DNA of 64,000 nucleotides. It comes from Aquilaria yunnanensis (lineage: Eukaryota > Streptophyta > Magnoliopsida > Malvales > Thymelaeaceae). The stretch is taken from assembly GCA_039654915.1 (NCBI GenBank), contig CM077594.1:18661001-18725000 (forward strand), written 5' to 3'. The stretch's first letter is position 1. Each line of letters begins with the position of its first letter. Both the position numbers and the translations under genes were made by a program. The notes beneath the pieces were generated by a model. The model saw only the letters and a program-made list of their open reading frames with translations, made no database searches and had not been told where the DNA came from. Shown one piece after another: positions 19,840-29,681 of this stretch.

Positions 19840-20116
19840 TTGCTGGGAAAACAGAAAACGCGACGAAGCGCAGCTGGCACGGCAGGGAGGCGAGCACGGG
19901 CGTGGGGCGGCGAGGCGTGGGCGGAGGGGCGACGGCGGCGTGGGCGGAGGGGCGACGGCGGCGTGGGCGGAGGGCGGCGGAGGAGCCGCAGGCAGCAGCC
20001 GGCGGAGGGAGAGAAGAAACGCGGCGGAAGGAAAACGGAAAGGAGAAAAAGACGGCGGCGGGACGGCGTGGGAGCAAACGGCGACCGGCGACGGCGTCGG
20101 CAGCGGGACAGCGTGA
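19840..20116. repeat. GC-rich island with 23-bp direct repeats inside the AT-rich LTR
   Basis: A roughly 280-bp CpG-rich block contains about three 23-bp repeats (GCGTGGGCGGAGGGGCGACG plus three bases, from 19915, 19938 and 19961). It lies roughly 200-470 bp downstream of the LTR TATA box. The overlapping open frames on both strands are caused by its composition and are not taken as genes. Confidence 0.85.
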
Positions 20117-20339
20117 CGGCAGAAGGAGAAAGAGAGAGAAAATGAGAGGAGAGAGAGAGAGAACAACGAAGGAGATTAAACGAAAGAGATGGTCAAATCG
20201 TAGAAAAATAAAATTTTGAGACTTTCTGGCAGAAGGAGGAGAGGCTAGGGAATAAGGCTGTAATTTTCTCTATTTTTAAAACGGAGCTCTGAACTTTTTT
20301 CTCTGATTTTCTGTGTGTTCAGCACTGAATTTGGGGGGG

Positions 20340-20348
20340 TATTTATAG
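20340..20348 (-). promoter_or_regulatory. TATA box of the Ogre-like LTR
   Basis: Minus-strand CTATAAATA followed by a C-run and a pyrimidine/A-rich start region, with transcription expected near 20305-20315. It is the only strong TATA in the U3 side of the LTR. Confidence 0.7.
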
Positions 20349-22779
20349 AAGGAGCTTAGCTGAACTGTGGACGGATAAATTAATAAAAAATATCAAGCTT
20401 ATCTTTTAAATTGGTAAAATGACAGTTTCAGTCCTTTACGTTACTCCAGCTCTGGATAAGCTCAGAAGCTTCTGATTTTGACAATTTTAACGTTTTCTGT
20501 CAATTTGGGCTAGAAACGTCCGTTTAGGCCCAAAATTGACGCGAAAAATTACCCAAAGCTCCTGAAACTTTCAGAATTTGTCAATTTTATCCGAAACTTC
20601 TCAATTTTGTCATTTTTACCTCAAACTTTTAATTTTTTTGTCATTTTTTTCTGAAATTTTATTTTTATTCCAAACACATACATATTCACACATATATTAT
20701 TTTAAATGAAATCTTCTCAAAATAAAAATATATTTTAAACTAATTAACATAATTAAAATTTTTTAGCAATAATAATAATAATAATAATAATTTTTTTAAT
20801 TAGTTTTTTTTTTTTTTAATTTTTTTTTTTTTTTTTTTTTAAAAAAGGCCGGACGAAATTGGGTGTCAACAATGTCCATGATGTTGGTGTTTGGAGTCAT
20901 ATTCTTGTTGTTTGTAATCATTTTCGTTTGTTGTTGTGTTTGTGTTTTGGTGATGTTTGTGGTTCATGTCTATGATTGTGATCGTGCATTCATAATGGCA
21001 CTTTTTGTGTTGTTGTTCGTAGTGTTTATGTTCATGGTAAAGAATATGAGCCAAGGTGGAGATTTTTTTCTTTGTGAGCTCAAATTCAAGAAACTTAAGA
21101 ATTTTGATTTTGTTTAGGGTTTAGTTTTAGTTTTCCTATTTTGTTTAAGGTTTATGTGTAACCTATAAAAAGACATGTTGTGATATGGTTTTGAATGTGT
21201 TAGAAAACCAATATGATGAAGAGACAAGATGTGAGAATTTTCAAAAGATAGATAGGTATGAAATTGGTAACTAGTAGAATCAGAAGTCTTTCTATGATCA
21301 TCATATATTGTAATTGTGTGAGAGCAAGAATCTATAGGTTAATGTAATCACCAATAAGGCGTACTTCTATTGTAATCTCTATAATTTGTTTGAGTGAATT
21401 TCTCTCATCTATAGATGTAAGCTAATTAAGAGCCAAATCATATTAAATTTATATATGCTTGTTTGATCATATTCCTATTGCACGCAATGGGTGATTGAGA
21501 ATTTTTTTGTCCAACAGCCACAAATTCTGTTCTATTTTCATTCTTTTTTCTTTTTAAAAATTGCCAAAACTATTATTTTTTTGATAAAACGGGAAAACAA
21601 AATGAAAATTAGAACCTCTTTGAGCTGCAATATATTTCTTTTATCATTTTATTTGCATAAACAATTTTTTCATAAAATCAGTTATATATTAAATCTTAGA
21701 GATATGAAAAATTATAAATAAAATTTTGTAGAACCCCCCTCCTTAATCCTTAGAAAACTATGAAGGTTGTGGTTGTGATATTGTCTCTTTTTGTGTCACC
21801 AACAATTACGTACAAGCATTGAATGAAGATGTTGTAAATAATAGTATTAAACTAATCTCGTGATGGGGAATGGAGGTGGGCCACCAAGTGTACATACACC
21901 TTACAATTTTCATTTATTAACCAGAGTTCAAATTAGAAAAGGAAGCATGAAGATTGAGGCTAGATTTTAGGACTTACTTGATTATAGACCATTTCTATAC
22001 AAACTCTTCCACAATCTTTCCCATATCTCTAATACATTAAAACCATGATCAAAAGTACACTTCTTACTCAGATTCTATGATCACCACTGCTTTTTTTTTT
22101 CCCTTTTCCCTAAATGATGATCAACATCATATTTTTATCCATTCCCTCATCTAAGAAGGACAATTGGTGCTAATTCTGACCCTAAAACCCAAAAATCCAT
22201 CACATTCATCAAATACAGTGATTTGGTGTGAAGAGGATTTGCAAACTCAACAATGGTGATTCCGAAAAGGAAGAAACTCAATTCAGAGGAAAAAGAAAAC
22301 AATTTAAAGGTTAAGTTCATGAGAAAAACATACATTGATTATATTTTTATTGTGAAATAACATAGGTTTGTGAAAAACTTGTTTGAAATTTGAGATTTAT
22401 GTTCCAAATTGAAGCTTTATATGTTTGATTAGGATTTCTTAGCGTATTTATGCTTCTCAATTTTATATGTATTTTTTGGGTTTGTAAAGACCACATATAT
22501 GTATATGTATATGCTTTTGGATTTTATATGCATACATATGTATATATGTTTCTAGGTTTACAAAAAACACAGATATACATGTATGCTTCTAGATTGTTTA
22601 TATATATATGATATTATTGATCATGCTAACCTTGGTATGGAAGTTATGCATGAACATAATGCTTATAACTTCCCCCTTGACCTAGCTGCTATTAAAGCTC
22701 CATCTACAAATGAATAAAACTTTTGTCTTAGTATATATGATTTTTTGAAAGGAAAAACATAAAGGGGAAATAACTTATG

Positions 22780-22900
22780 CTTTTAGATTGTGTGTACATG
22801 TGTGTGTATGAAATTGAAAATGAGTTGTGTGAAACAGTGCTTCTTCTCAGATGTGGTTTGAGTTTTGATATTGTACAAAACTAAAAATAAATTGTATAAG

Positions 22901-22935
<35 letters not shown>

Positions 22936-23560
22936 TACACACATATTACTATTGCAGGAAATTGAGTTAGTATAGTATGAAACTGTTTTCCAATTTTATG
23001 AGTTTTGAGTTTTGATAATGTATGAATCTAGGAATTCAATGTATGAGACTACAAATTTTTTGTATAAAGCTAGGAATGCAATACGAGTTTTGAGTTTGTA
23101 AATTAATTGTATGAAATTGGGATTTATTTGTATGAAACTATGAATTATTTGTGTTAAACTAGGGAAATTTTTTGGAATATAATGTGTAAATACAACAAGG
23201 AAATGTAAGGATACACCTAGTATTTCAATTGATGAGAAAATAGAGCTTAAAAACAATTCACAAATGTGATTGAGTTCTTAATATGCAAAATTGATATCAT
23301 ATTGTATCAAACTGTTTACATATTATACGAAACTAAGATCATATTATAAAAAGTGAGAAACTCTTACTTTATAAAATTGGATTCTTTTTATATGAAATTG
23401 AGTTCTCATTTTATGAAGTTGAGTTACATCCATACAAAACTGGATACTTGATGTATCAAATTATATTTCTATTTTACGAAATTGATAGAATAATGAGTGA
23501 AACTGAATTTTATTGTACCACAAAAAAAATACATGAAATTACCATATATGATAGTTACCA
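22780..23560. repeat. degenerate short repeats around GTATGAAACTGAGTT
   Basis: Variants of TGTATGAAACTRGRWTTT recur at irregular distances of 20-60 bp in both the start and the end of this stretch. It is probably an old, decayed minisatellite. Confidence 0.5.
22900..22944. repeat. (AT)n-(AC)n microsatellite
   Basis: An AT run is followed directly by an AC run broken once by T. Confidence 0.95.
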
Positions 23561-23834
23561 TATTTAATGTTCTAAAAAAAGTTACATGAAACAAAACAAA
23601 TCAGAATGAGAGAAAACTCTTTTGACACTTTGCACAAAAGTAGAAAAGGGAAATAACTTTGATATCATTTTCATTTATTTCCTTAAAATTATTTCTTAGA
23701 AAGGTTAATTCCATAGTGGATCATTTTTTTTTAAGGTCCCAAACGGATTATATAACTTCATTTTATCTTAGCAAGATTTTGTGACTAATATTTCTTGTCC
23801 TTTTTTAGTCCTGCCATCATTTTCATCATTAATT

Positions 23835-25012
23835 TTTACGGGAAATAGGTAAGAAAATACCTACTCGAGTCCTTATATTTTTTTCAATCAACTCTAAGCA
23901 CCCTAAAACTTATAGATCAAACATTGCAACTACCCTCTTCACATGACTCACCCTTTCTCCCCCAACCCACCAGACGCTTCCTCTGTTACATTCTCACCAA
24001 CACCAGACTCTTGTCTCCCTCCATTTCTTCTCCCGAAACAAATTCGACAGCTCCTTACAAGACCTCAAGTCCCAATCTCATAAAACAGATCCAAATGTAC
24101 AGTAGCCAATCTCCACAATCCTCTACCGTTGAGCATTTAAGCCCTTAAACTTTGGTTCAGATCCGGGAACGACGGAGCTTCGTGTTCATCGACTCTTCGC
24201 CTCCGACCATCCACTCACTCCAAGTCCCGTACTCTAGTCGAATCCTTGCATTTTATCTCCTGATTCTCTTCATCTAGCTCTTCACCATCAGCGCCGTCAT
24301 CTCTACAATGGACTCACTTGCGACGCTTTCCCACCAAAGCTAGATTTTGAAGCCAGTGATCTAATTCGTGGTTTTATTAGCTGCCGTGAGCCTCCCTAGG
24401 CTAGATTTTGAAGCCGGTGATCTGATTCCCTTCATCTGATTCGGACTCCATCAGCCACCGTTCTCTACACTGATTGCTATCACCACCGTTGCCTTCCTAC
24501 TGTGTTGGTGTGTTTTCAAATTCTAGAAAATTGCTTCTGAAATCGTTGAGAATATCAATTTCTTGCTATTTTTTTGTGTTGAAATTGAAATTTTGGTAGC
24601 AATTAACCATGGGGTTTGGGCAATCGGGCAAGTGGTAACAATTCGGACGCCGTCTACAAGCCGACCCATACTGGGCGCGCGTCACGAGGACCGTCTTGTT
24701 CTTATCCAGTGAGACGGTTGGGGTTGGCGGAGGCTTACGATGGAATTGGATTGGAGGGCGAAGGGTTGCGATGGCGATGGTAGTGGCGGAGGATAGGGCT
24801 TGGAGCGAGATCGGCGGTGGCACGGTGGAGACGAGGGGTTTCGTTTCTTTCATTTCGTTTTTTTTTTTTTTGTCATTAGGGGTCTTTTTTCCTTTCCTAA
24901 TTTGAGTTGATTTATTATATTTATAACTTTTAGGGTGGTAGAAGTAGGATGAATAAAGTTAGGAGAAAAATGAATGAATTTTTTGTACTGGAGTTGTCAT
25001 TTTTATTATGAT
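23835..25012. mobile_element. possible degenerate long-TIR element with GC-rich interior
   Basis: The left end (AAAATACCTACTCGAGTCC ... CACCCTAAAACTTATA) and the right end read in reverse (AAAATGACAACTCCAGTAC ... CACCCTAAAAGTTATA) resemble each other over roughly 75 bp. No target duplication could be fixed. The interior 23930-24870 is richer in GC than its surroundings, which suggests captured exons, but no protein family was recognised. A 30-bp direct repeat (GCTAGATTTTGAAGCC...) occurs near 24338 and 24399. Confidence 0.35.
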
Positions 25013-25026
25013 TTCATTAAAATAAA

Positions 25027-26127
25027 GGCCTAAAGTCATTTTTAGCCCTTAAACTTGGATGGCTCTGACACTTAACCCCCTTAACATTAAATCGGTCCAA
25101 CTCATTCCCTGAACTTGCAAAAACAGTACACTGTAGCCCTTTGGGCCTTGTAAGTATCACATGACCTCTTAACCTCGAACGGCATGTGCTCGCGTTTATT
25201 CTTCTGTTCAATTACCTCTTGCAGTTCCCAAACAAGAAGCTTCTCCTCTCTGATATCTTAATAAGCTCCAAGTCTAACAAATGTTGAGCCGCTTCACGGC
25301 TAACGGGGAGCCGTCGTTGAAGACCGCCTTATACATTGTCCCCAAGCTTCCTTTCTCCAACATCTCCGCCGAAGCTCACAGCAAATCCTCCATTTTGAAT
25401 TGCTTCTGCCACTCGAAGAACACCAGTTTGCTCCAATCCATCGCATGGGTCCCGTTGATATGTACAAAAAAGGGAACACAATCTGTTACTCCAATTTCCA
25501 GACTTTTCCAAGAAGACTTCCCAAACCAACCATCTATGCAATTTCAAATAAGTGATTGCTAGCCATGATCTACGCCAGCAATCATCATGCATAATTGAAT
25601 CAACATAGCAAAATGCTTATAAAACATTAATAAATGTAAACGTGTAATAGAATTGTCCTACAAGAATCATTCCCAAAGGTTGATTCTTGGTTGAATCATC
25701 TGGTATGCTTTTGAAATTCATTTATCACAGGTAAGAAAACCTGAGCATAACCAAAACTAGAAAGCTCTATCACTCCAAGCTCATAGTTTTATATTCAAAA
25801 AATCAAAAACTAAATTCACACCTTCAACTAAGTATTCAAATTATGAGTAATGCTAGAAACAAAAATCTCTAAAATTGAATCAAAATTCAGTAGGCACAGA
25901 CTGAGCTAATATAATCGAGAAGTGTTGCGTTGGCTTCTCAACCTAGACTCCAACAACGTCTTTGCTAACATCTGCTTTGAGCACAACAAATGAGAAAGAC
26001 AACACCCAGAATTTTTTTTTTTTTTGAGAAACTGATAAAACACGAAGGCAATGTTGGACCGAGTCAATGTTGAGGGGGATAAGTATCCAAGTCATCCAAG
26101 TTTGAAGGCAAAAAATGACTTTAAGCC
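25027..26127. mobile_element. Pack-MULE-like element, long TIRs and 9-bp target duplication
   Basis: Terminal inverted repeats of about 75 bp begin GGCCTAAAGTCATTTTTAG on the left and GGCTTAAAGTCATTTTTTG on the right in reverse. A perfect 9-bp duplication TAAAATAAA flanks the element (25018-25026 and 26128-26136). There is no transposase, so it is non-autonomous. It carries a receptor-kinase exon fragment near its left end. Confidence 0.88.
25274..25412 (-). pseudogene. captured receptor-like-kinase fragment (glycine loop to ATP-binding Lys)
   Basis: In one minus-strand frame the translation reads FKMEDLL-stop-ASAEMLEKGSLGT and then MYKAVFNDGSPLAVKRL. This is the start of the kinase domain of an LRR receptor kinase. 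The stop (TGA, 25376-25378) stands where the family normally has Arg, as a CGA-to-TGA change would give. The frame ends at a second stop at 25274-25276, soon after the ATP-binding Lys, so nothing functional remains. Confidence 0.75.
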
Positions 26128-26136
26128 TAAAATAAA

Positions 26137-26905
26137 CAGTCCAACAGATAGAAAATGATTTAAATAGGATGCGAAATATAAGTTAAAGGACCTCACTAGA
26201 ACAAAAAAAAGTTTTGTAACCTGGTTGGGATAAAAAAAAAATAAGAAAGGGAGCCTATCATAGAGTTTACCCTTTCTTCAAATGAATTGAAATTCAAACT
26301 TCTCAGATTAAAATATATATATTATCTTTGGTAGTTTCCTTAAATCTTGTTGAATTTAATTAACTTATACTTTCCTAAAAATGTGAAAACCATAACTGTT
26401 GTCATTTAGCTGCTAGACATTCACCAGGTACACCTTAGAAATTCGTTCTCAGATGAGGCTTTACCTGGGTCGCAAACTTGCAAATTCGTCAGCTTATGGT
26501 TACTTTAGACCCGGGTTTGAAGCTGTTTGGAGGCACTTCATTGGCTTTAAATATTAAATCGTTAAAGGAATCAATTACAAATAGTATAACATGTTCCAGG
26601 CCAAGTTGAAGAAATGCATAATAGATCCAAACAAACGGCAATTACTTCTTGCAAGTTGTTGCAACTTGCAACAGAACCAACGTATTAATCCAGAAATGGC
26701 CTAATCAATAAGTCAGCCTTTTAATCACTTCAATTCTTTATGTAGTCATATCATACCTCGTCATTCTCCCTTTTTCTTTTTTTTTTTTAATTGCCTCGAT
26801 TCTAGGGCTCGGCCAATCGATACAACCCCGAACAAAAAAGTGTAGTACTAGTCTTCTACTAGATATAATACGGACATCGAAGAGAATTTCATAAAACGCT
26901 GCAGC
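26137..26905. other. intergenic stretch between two MULE-like elements
   Basis: No gene, repeat or RNA was recognised. It lies between the target duplications of the neighbouring elements. Confidence 0.5.
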
Positions 26906-26914
26906 AGAACTTTA

Positions 26915-28283
26915 TGCCTAAATACCCCCTGGGTCCCTTCACTTTAGTCTTTTAACTTAAACTCGGCTATATTCATCCTCCAACTTTGTAACTCATCACA
27001 AGTTAGTCCCTAAGGTAAAGGAGAAACAACTTGTGGTGGCACGTGACATGATGCTGGCAAGCTTTTTTCCGAATGAAGTGAGCAGGGGTGGATCTGACTC
27101 TTCTCCGCTGCTAGTAATTGAGGATGCAGTCCACACGACATAAGCATTTGAGGCCCTACTTTTTCCTTGTTATCCCTCCACTTTCCATTCTCTTTGTTTT
27201 TATTTTTTTTCGATGAAAATCCCTTTGCTTTCATTTCCTCTCTTAACTCTCATCTTTTTGTTTATCATCTTATTTCTCCTTTTCCTCCATATTTTACAAA
27301 GTTAATTTTATCTTTATTTCAAATAATTTCTAGTCAAATTTCAATTATTTGCCCAAAATCAAAATTTTCACATTAAAAAAATTCCCCATAGTAAATTTTT
27401 ACCTTGCCCTCTAGTTTTATTAAAATAAAACACTGAAAGTATCGAAATTAGTAAAAGGAGAAGTAGCCTAAAAAAATGAACTAGATTTGTTGATGGTCTA
27501 TGTGAAAAAATAATATTTATCTAACTAAATAATAATATTTTACTTTAGATAGTAAATTTTTTTCTTTATTAAGGTTGACATTTAGCAAAACAAACCATTA
27601 AACAGAACAATGAAAATCAATTAGAAGTAGCAGCTCCCTTGCAGACTGTATCCTCCATTAACAATATAGAATTCAGATCCCTGGTGAGCTTTTTGATAAG
27701 AGAAATTACTACCTCTAACCAATCATGCCCATTTTCAAATCTTCAAACTGATCCCCCCAAAACAACATCGAAGAATCATCCTCCTCCCTGTTAGTCTCAT
27801 CTTCATACCCAAACTCAACATCACCATGGTATCTAGCCTGGCTTCCATAACCCGATTCATTTCCCTGACCATCAAAGTCTCTGAATTGGCCACTACTGCA
27901 GCCCACATTAATCACACTTTAACTCTCCATGCTTCCACCATTTCTACCACCATCGCACCAATTATCCAACCGAGAATTGTATACCCTGCTGATTTCGGAT
28001 GACCAAGACGAGTAATCTGTGAGGGTTCTAGAAAGCTAGTCACAGGAGTCTAGAATTTGTTGTATGCCTAATTTGGGGAAGCTGAACAACATGTCTTCCG
28101 TTTTGATTATGAGGGACGGCGGACAGAGTTATCCCACATGAGACCACATGTCAATCTAACTCACTTTAGGTACTAAGTCATCACGTTTTGCCAAGTTTGG
28201 GGATTAATTTAGACTAATGTCCAATTGAGGGACCAACTCGTTTGAGTTGATCAAGTTGAGAGACTGGTGGGGTACTTTGGCCC
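26915..28283. mobile_element. second MULE-like element, 9-bp target duplication
   Basis: The ends match as inverted repeats (TGCCTAAATACCCC on the left; GGGCCAAAGTACCCC from the right in reverse, followed by similar CCCTTCACTTT / TCTCTCAACTT). The perfect 9-bp duplication AGAACTTTA is at 26906-26914 and 28284-28292. No transposase was seen. A minus-strand open segment at 27715-27915, rich in Asp/Glu and ending ...LFWGDQFEDLKMGMIG, may be the end of a captured host gene; its family was not recognised. Confidence 0.8.
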
Positions 28284-28310
28284 AGAACTTTAAAACACCC
28301 TGCATCGAAC

Positions 28311-28777
28311 TAGGGGTGATTATTCGGTTTAAACCGAACCGAATTAGTCATTTTATTCTGTTTTCAATTTTGGATGCTTAAAAAACCGAATTAACCGAAT
28401 TAGTCTATAAAATCGAATTCAAACGAATTAACCGAAAAAATGGTAATTAAATTCTATAAAAGATGAAATGAGATAAAAATATTGTTTTTCTTTTCAAATT
28501 CCATTCAATATAAAAGATTCATTGTCCATGGAAAGGGAAAAAAAATTCAAGCTATTTTGGGTTACTTGGTAGCATTATTGTTCATGAAACAAATTAAAAA
28601 AATTTAGTATAAAAAATTTTAATTACTGAATTAACCGAATTCTAAAACCGAAACCGAAATTTTTGTTATTCGGTTTCAACCGAAACCAAACTGAATTACC
28701 GAATTAGCCGAACCAAAATTTAAAATTATTTCAATTTTTTAATTTTTTTAGTTTGAACCGAATACTGGTCACCCCTA
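28311..28777. mobile_element. 467-bp hAT-type MITE
   Basis: Ends TAGGGGTGATTATTCGGTT and, from the right in reverse, TAGGGGTGACCAGTATTCGG. The perfect 8-bp target duplication CATCGAAC is at 28303-28310 and 28778-28785. The subterminal regions are full of AACCGAATT-type repeats. There is no coding capacity. The left end lies 18 bp beyond the second MULE's target duplication. Confidence 0.92.
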
Positions 28778-28785
28778 CATCGAAC

Positions 28786-29681
28786 AATCTGGCTGACTTC
28801 TCGAAAAACAAGTGCCGCTATTCGACTTTTATTTTTTGTTTTTTTTCTCCATACAGTTATGTACAGACATCTAGAATTTAATGAAGATTTTACACATTGG
28901 TTTTTGTAGTTTAACATTTTCAAACAATAAGTCAGGCAAAAGATTCTTGAGAACTTGATCACCGACAGCGAGACAGATAAAATATTAGCAAACAAGAAAA
29001 GAAACTAAAAAGAAAAAGAAAAGAATGCGATCTGACCAAGTAATCAATGATTTTCAGAGCAACGGAATAAGAAAACAGCCAAGTGAGGTCCAAATGAGAA
29101 ACGTTAAATCTCATCCCGAATATGACAACCTAACAACCATCGCCAACACCAAAGTGTCATTTTCACGTGACCATTTAGGAAGACGGATAATTTCTGGAGA
29201 CGGTTCTGAGTTCTAACTTCAAACCTCTGAATGGAAAATGATAGTGCCACTGCCCATGACTCGAATTCAGAGTTACGAAATGCGTGACAACCATCTAATC
29301 AACGGGCGCCACGACACCCCCACCCCCGAAAAAAAAAAAATTGTTAACGTGCAAATTTGAAGTTATTAGTCACTTCTATGCATGTTGAAACGTTTGTAGG
29401 AAAATGAATAAGAAAAATTGGGTAGCTCAGCAGGGTTTAAGAACGATGCTATCCGTCAGGGATTTATGAGGTTTCATAGCACGATCGCTTGCAACACTGA
29501 TTTATCTTCCATTTTTCATTAAGAAATGGACGCGAGAGTCGCATTAAGATGCAAGATAAGAACCTACAAATTACTTACATGAAATAAACAGGCGTTACAA
29601 GGCTGCGGAACAAAACTTGCAAAGATGTGCAAAACTAACTTCAATTTGCGTCCCACAGGGTTGATGGCATTCCAGAAATGC
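28786..29681. other. downstream region of the SCAR gene
   Basis: It probably contains the 3' untranslated region of the minus-strand SCAR gene in its right part. The open frames here (28726-28995 minus, 29025-29216 plus) show no domain. Confidence 0.55.

Larger units (their letters stand above)
7444..20871 (-). mobile_element. Ogre/Tat-lineage Ty3-gypsy retrotransposon, visible part (5' LTR to pol)
   Basis: On the minus strand the order is 5' LTR, tRNA-Arg-type primer site, ORF1, gag-protease, intron, and RT-RNase H-RNase H-integrase. The extra ORF before gag, the second RNase H domain, the intron before pol, the very long LTR and the LTR start TGTTGACACCC are hallmarks of the Ogre/Tat clade. 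All three ORFs are open, so the copy is probably young. The 3' LTR is not seen. The element may run past base 1 and include the zinc-finger genes, the LOG-like gene and the 73-bp array. The coordinates given cover only the certain part. Confidence 0.92.
16901..20871 (-). repeat. 5' LTR of the Ogre-like element, 3971 bp
   Basis: On the minus strand the LTR starts TGTTGACACCCAATTTCGTC at 20871 and ends ...CGTTGCCACA at 16901, just before the primer site. A TATA box at 20340-20348 puts the transcript start near 20310. That leaves a U3 of about 560 bp and an unusually long R-U5 of about 3.4 kb. The R-U5 contains a GC-rich island, several A/T-rich direct repeats, a purine-rich tract and four copies of a structured hairpin. 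The sequence just outside (20872-20876) is ATGTC; the matching target duplication would be beside the unseen 3' LTR. Confidence 0.9.
20872..23834. other. AT-rich intergenic DNA
   Basis: No gene is supported. The 84-codon frame at the left end starts inside the LTR, and the His-rich minus frame overlapping it is a low-complexity artefact. The stretch around 21120-21480 has a transcribed-LTR look but no ends could be defined. Confidence 0.5.

Noticed and set aside
19666..20219. Several Pro/Arg/Ala-rich frames in the LTR
   Set aside because: Open only because of the GC-rich, repeated composition; they overlap each other on both strands.
20863..21117. 84-codon frame and His-rich antisense frame beside the LTR
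   Set aside because: The plus frame starts inside the LTR; both are low complexity.
20872..21480. Possible copia-type LTR
   Set aside because: The texture is suggestive, but no matching TG/CA ends, repeat partner or duplication could be found.
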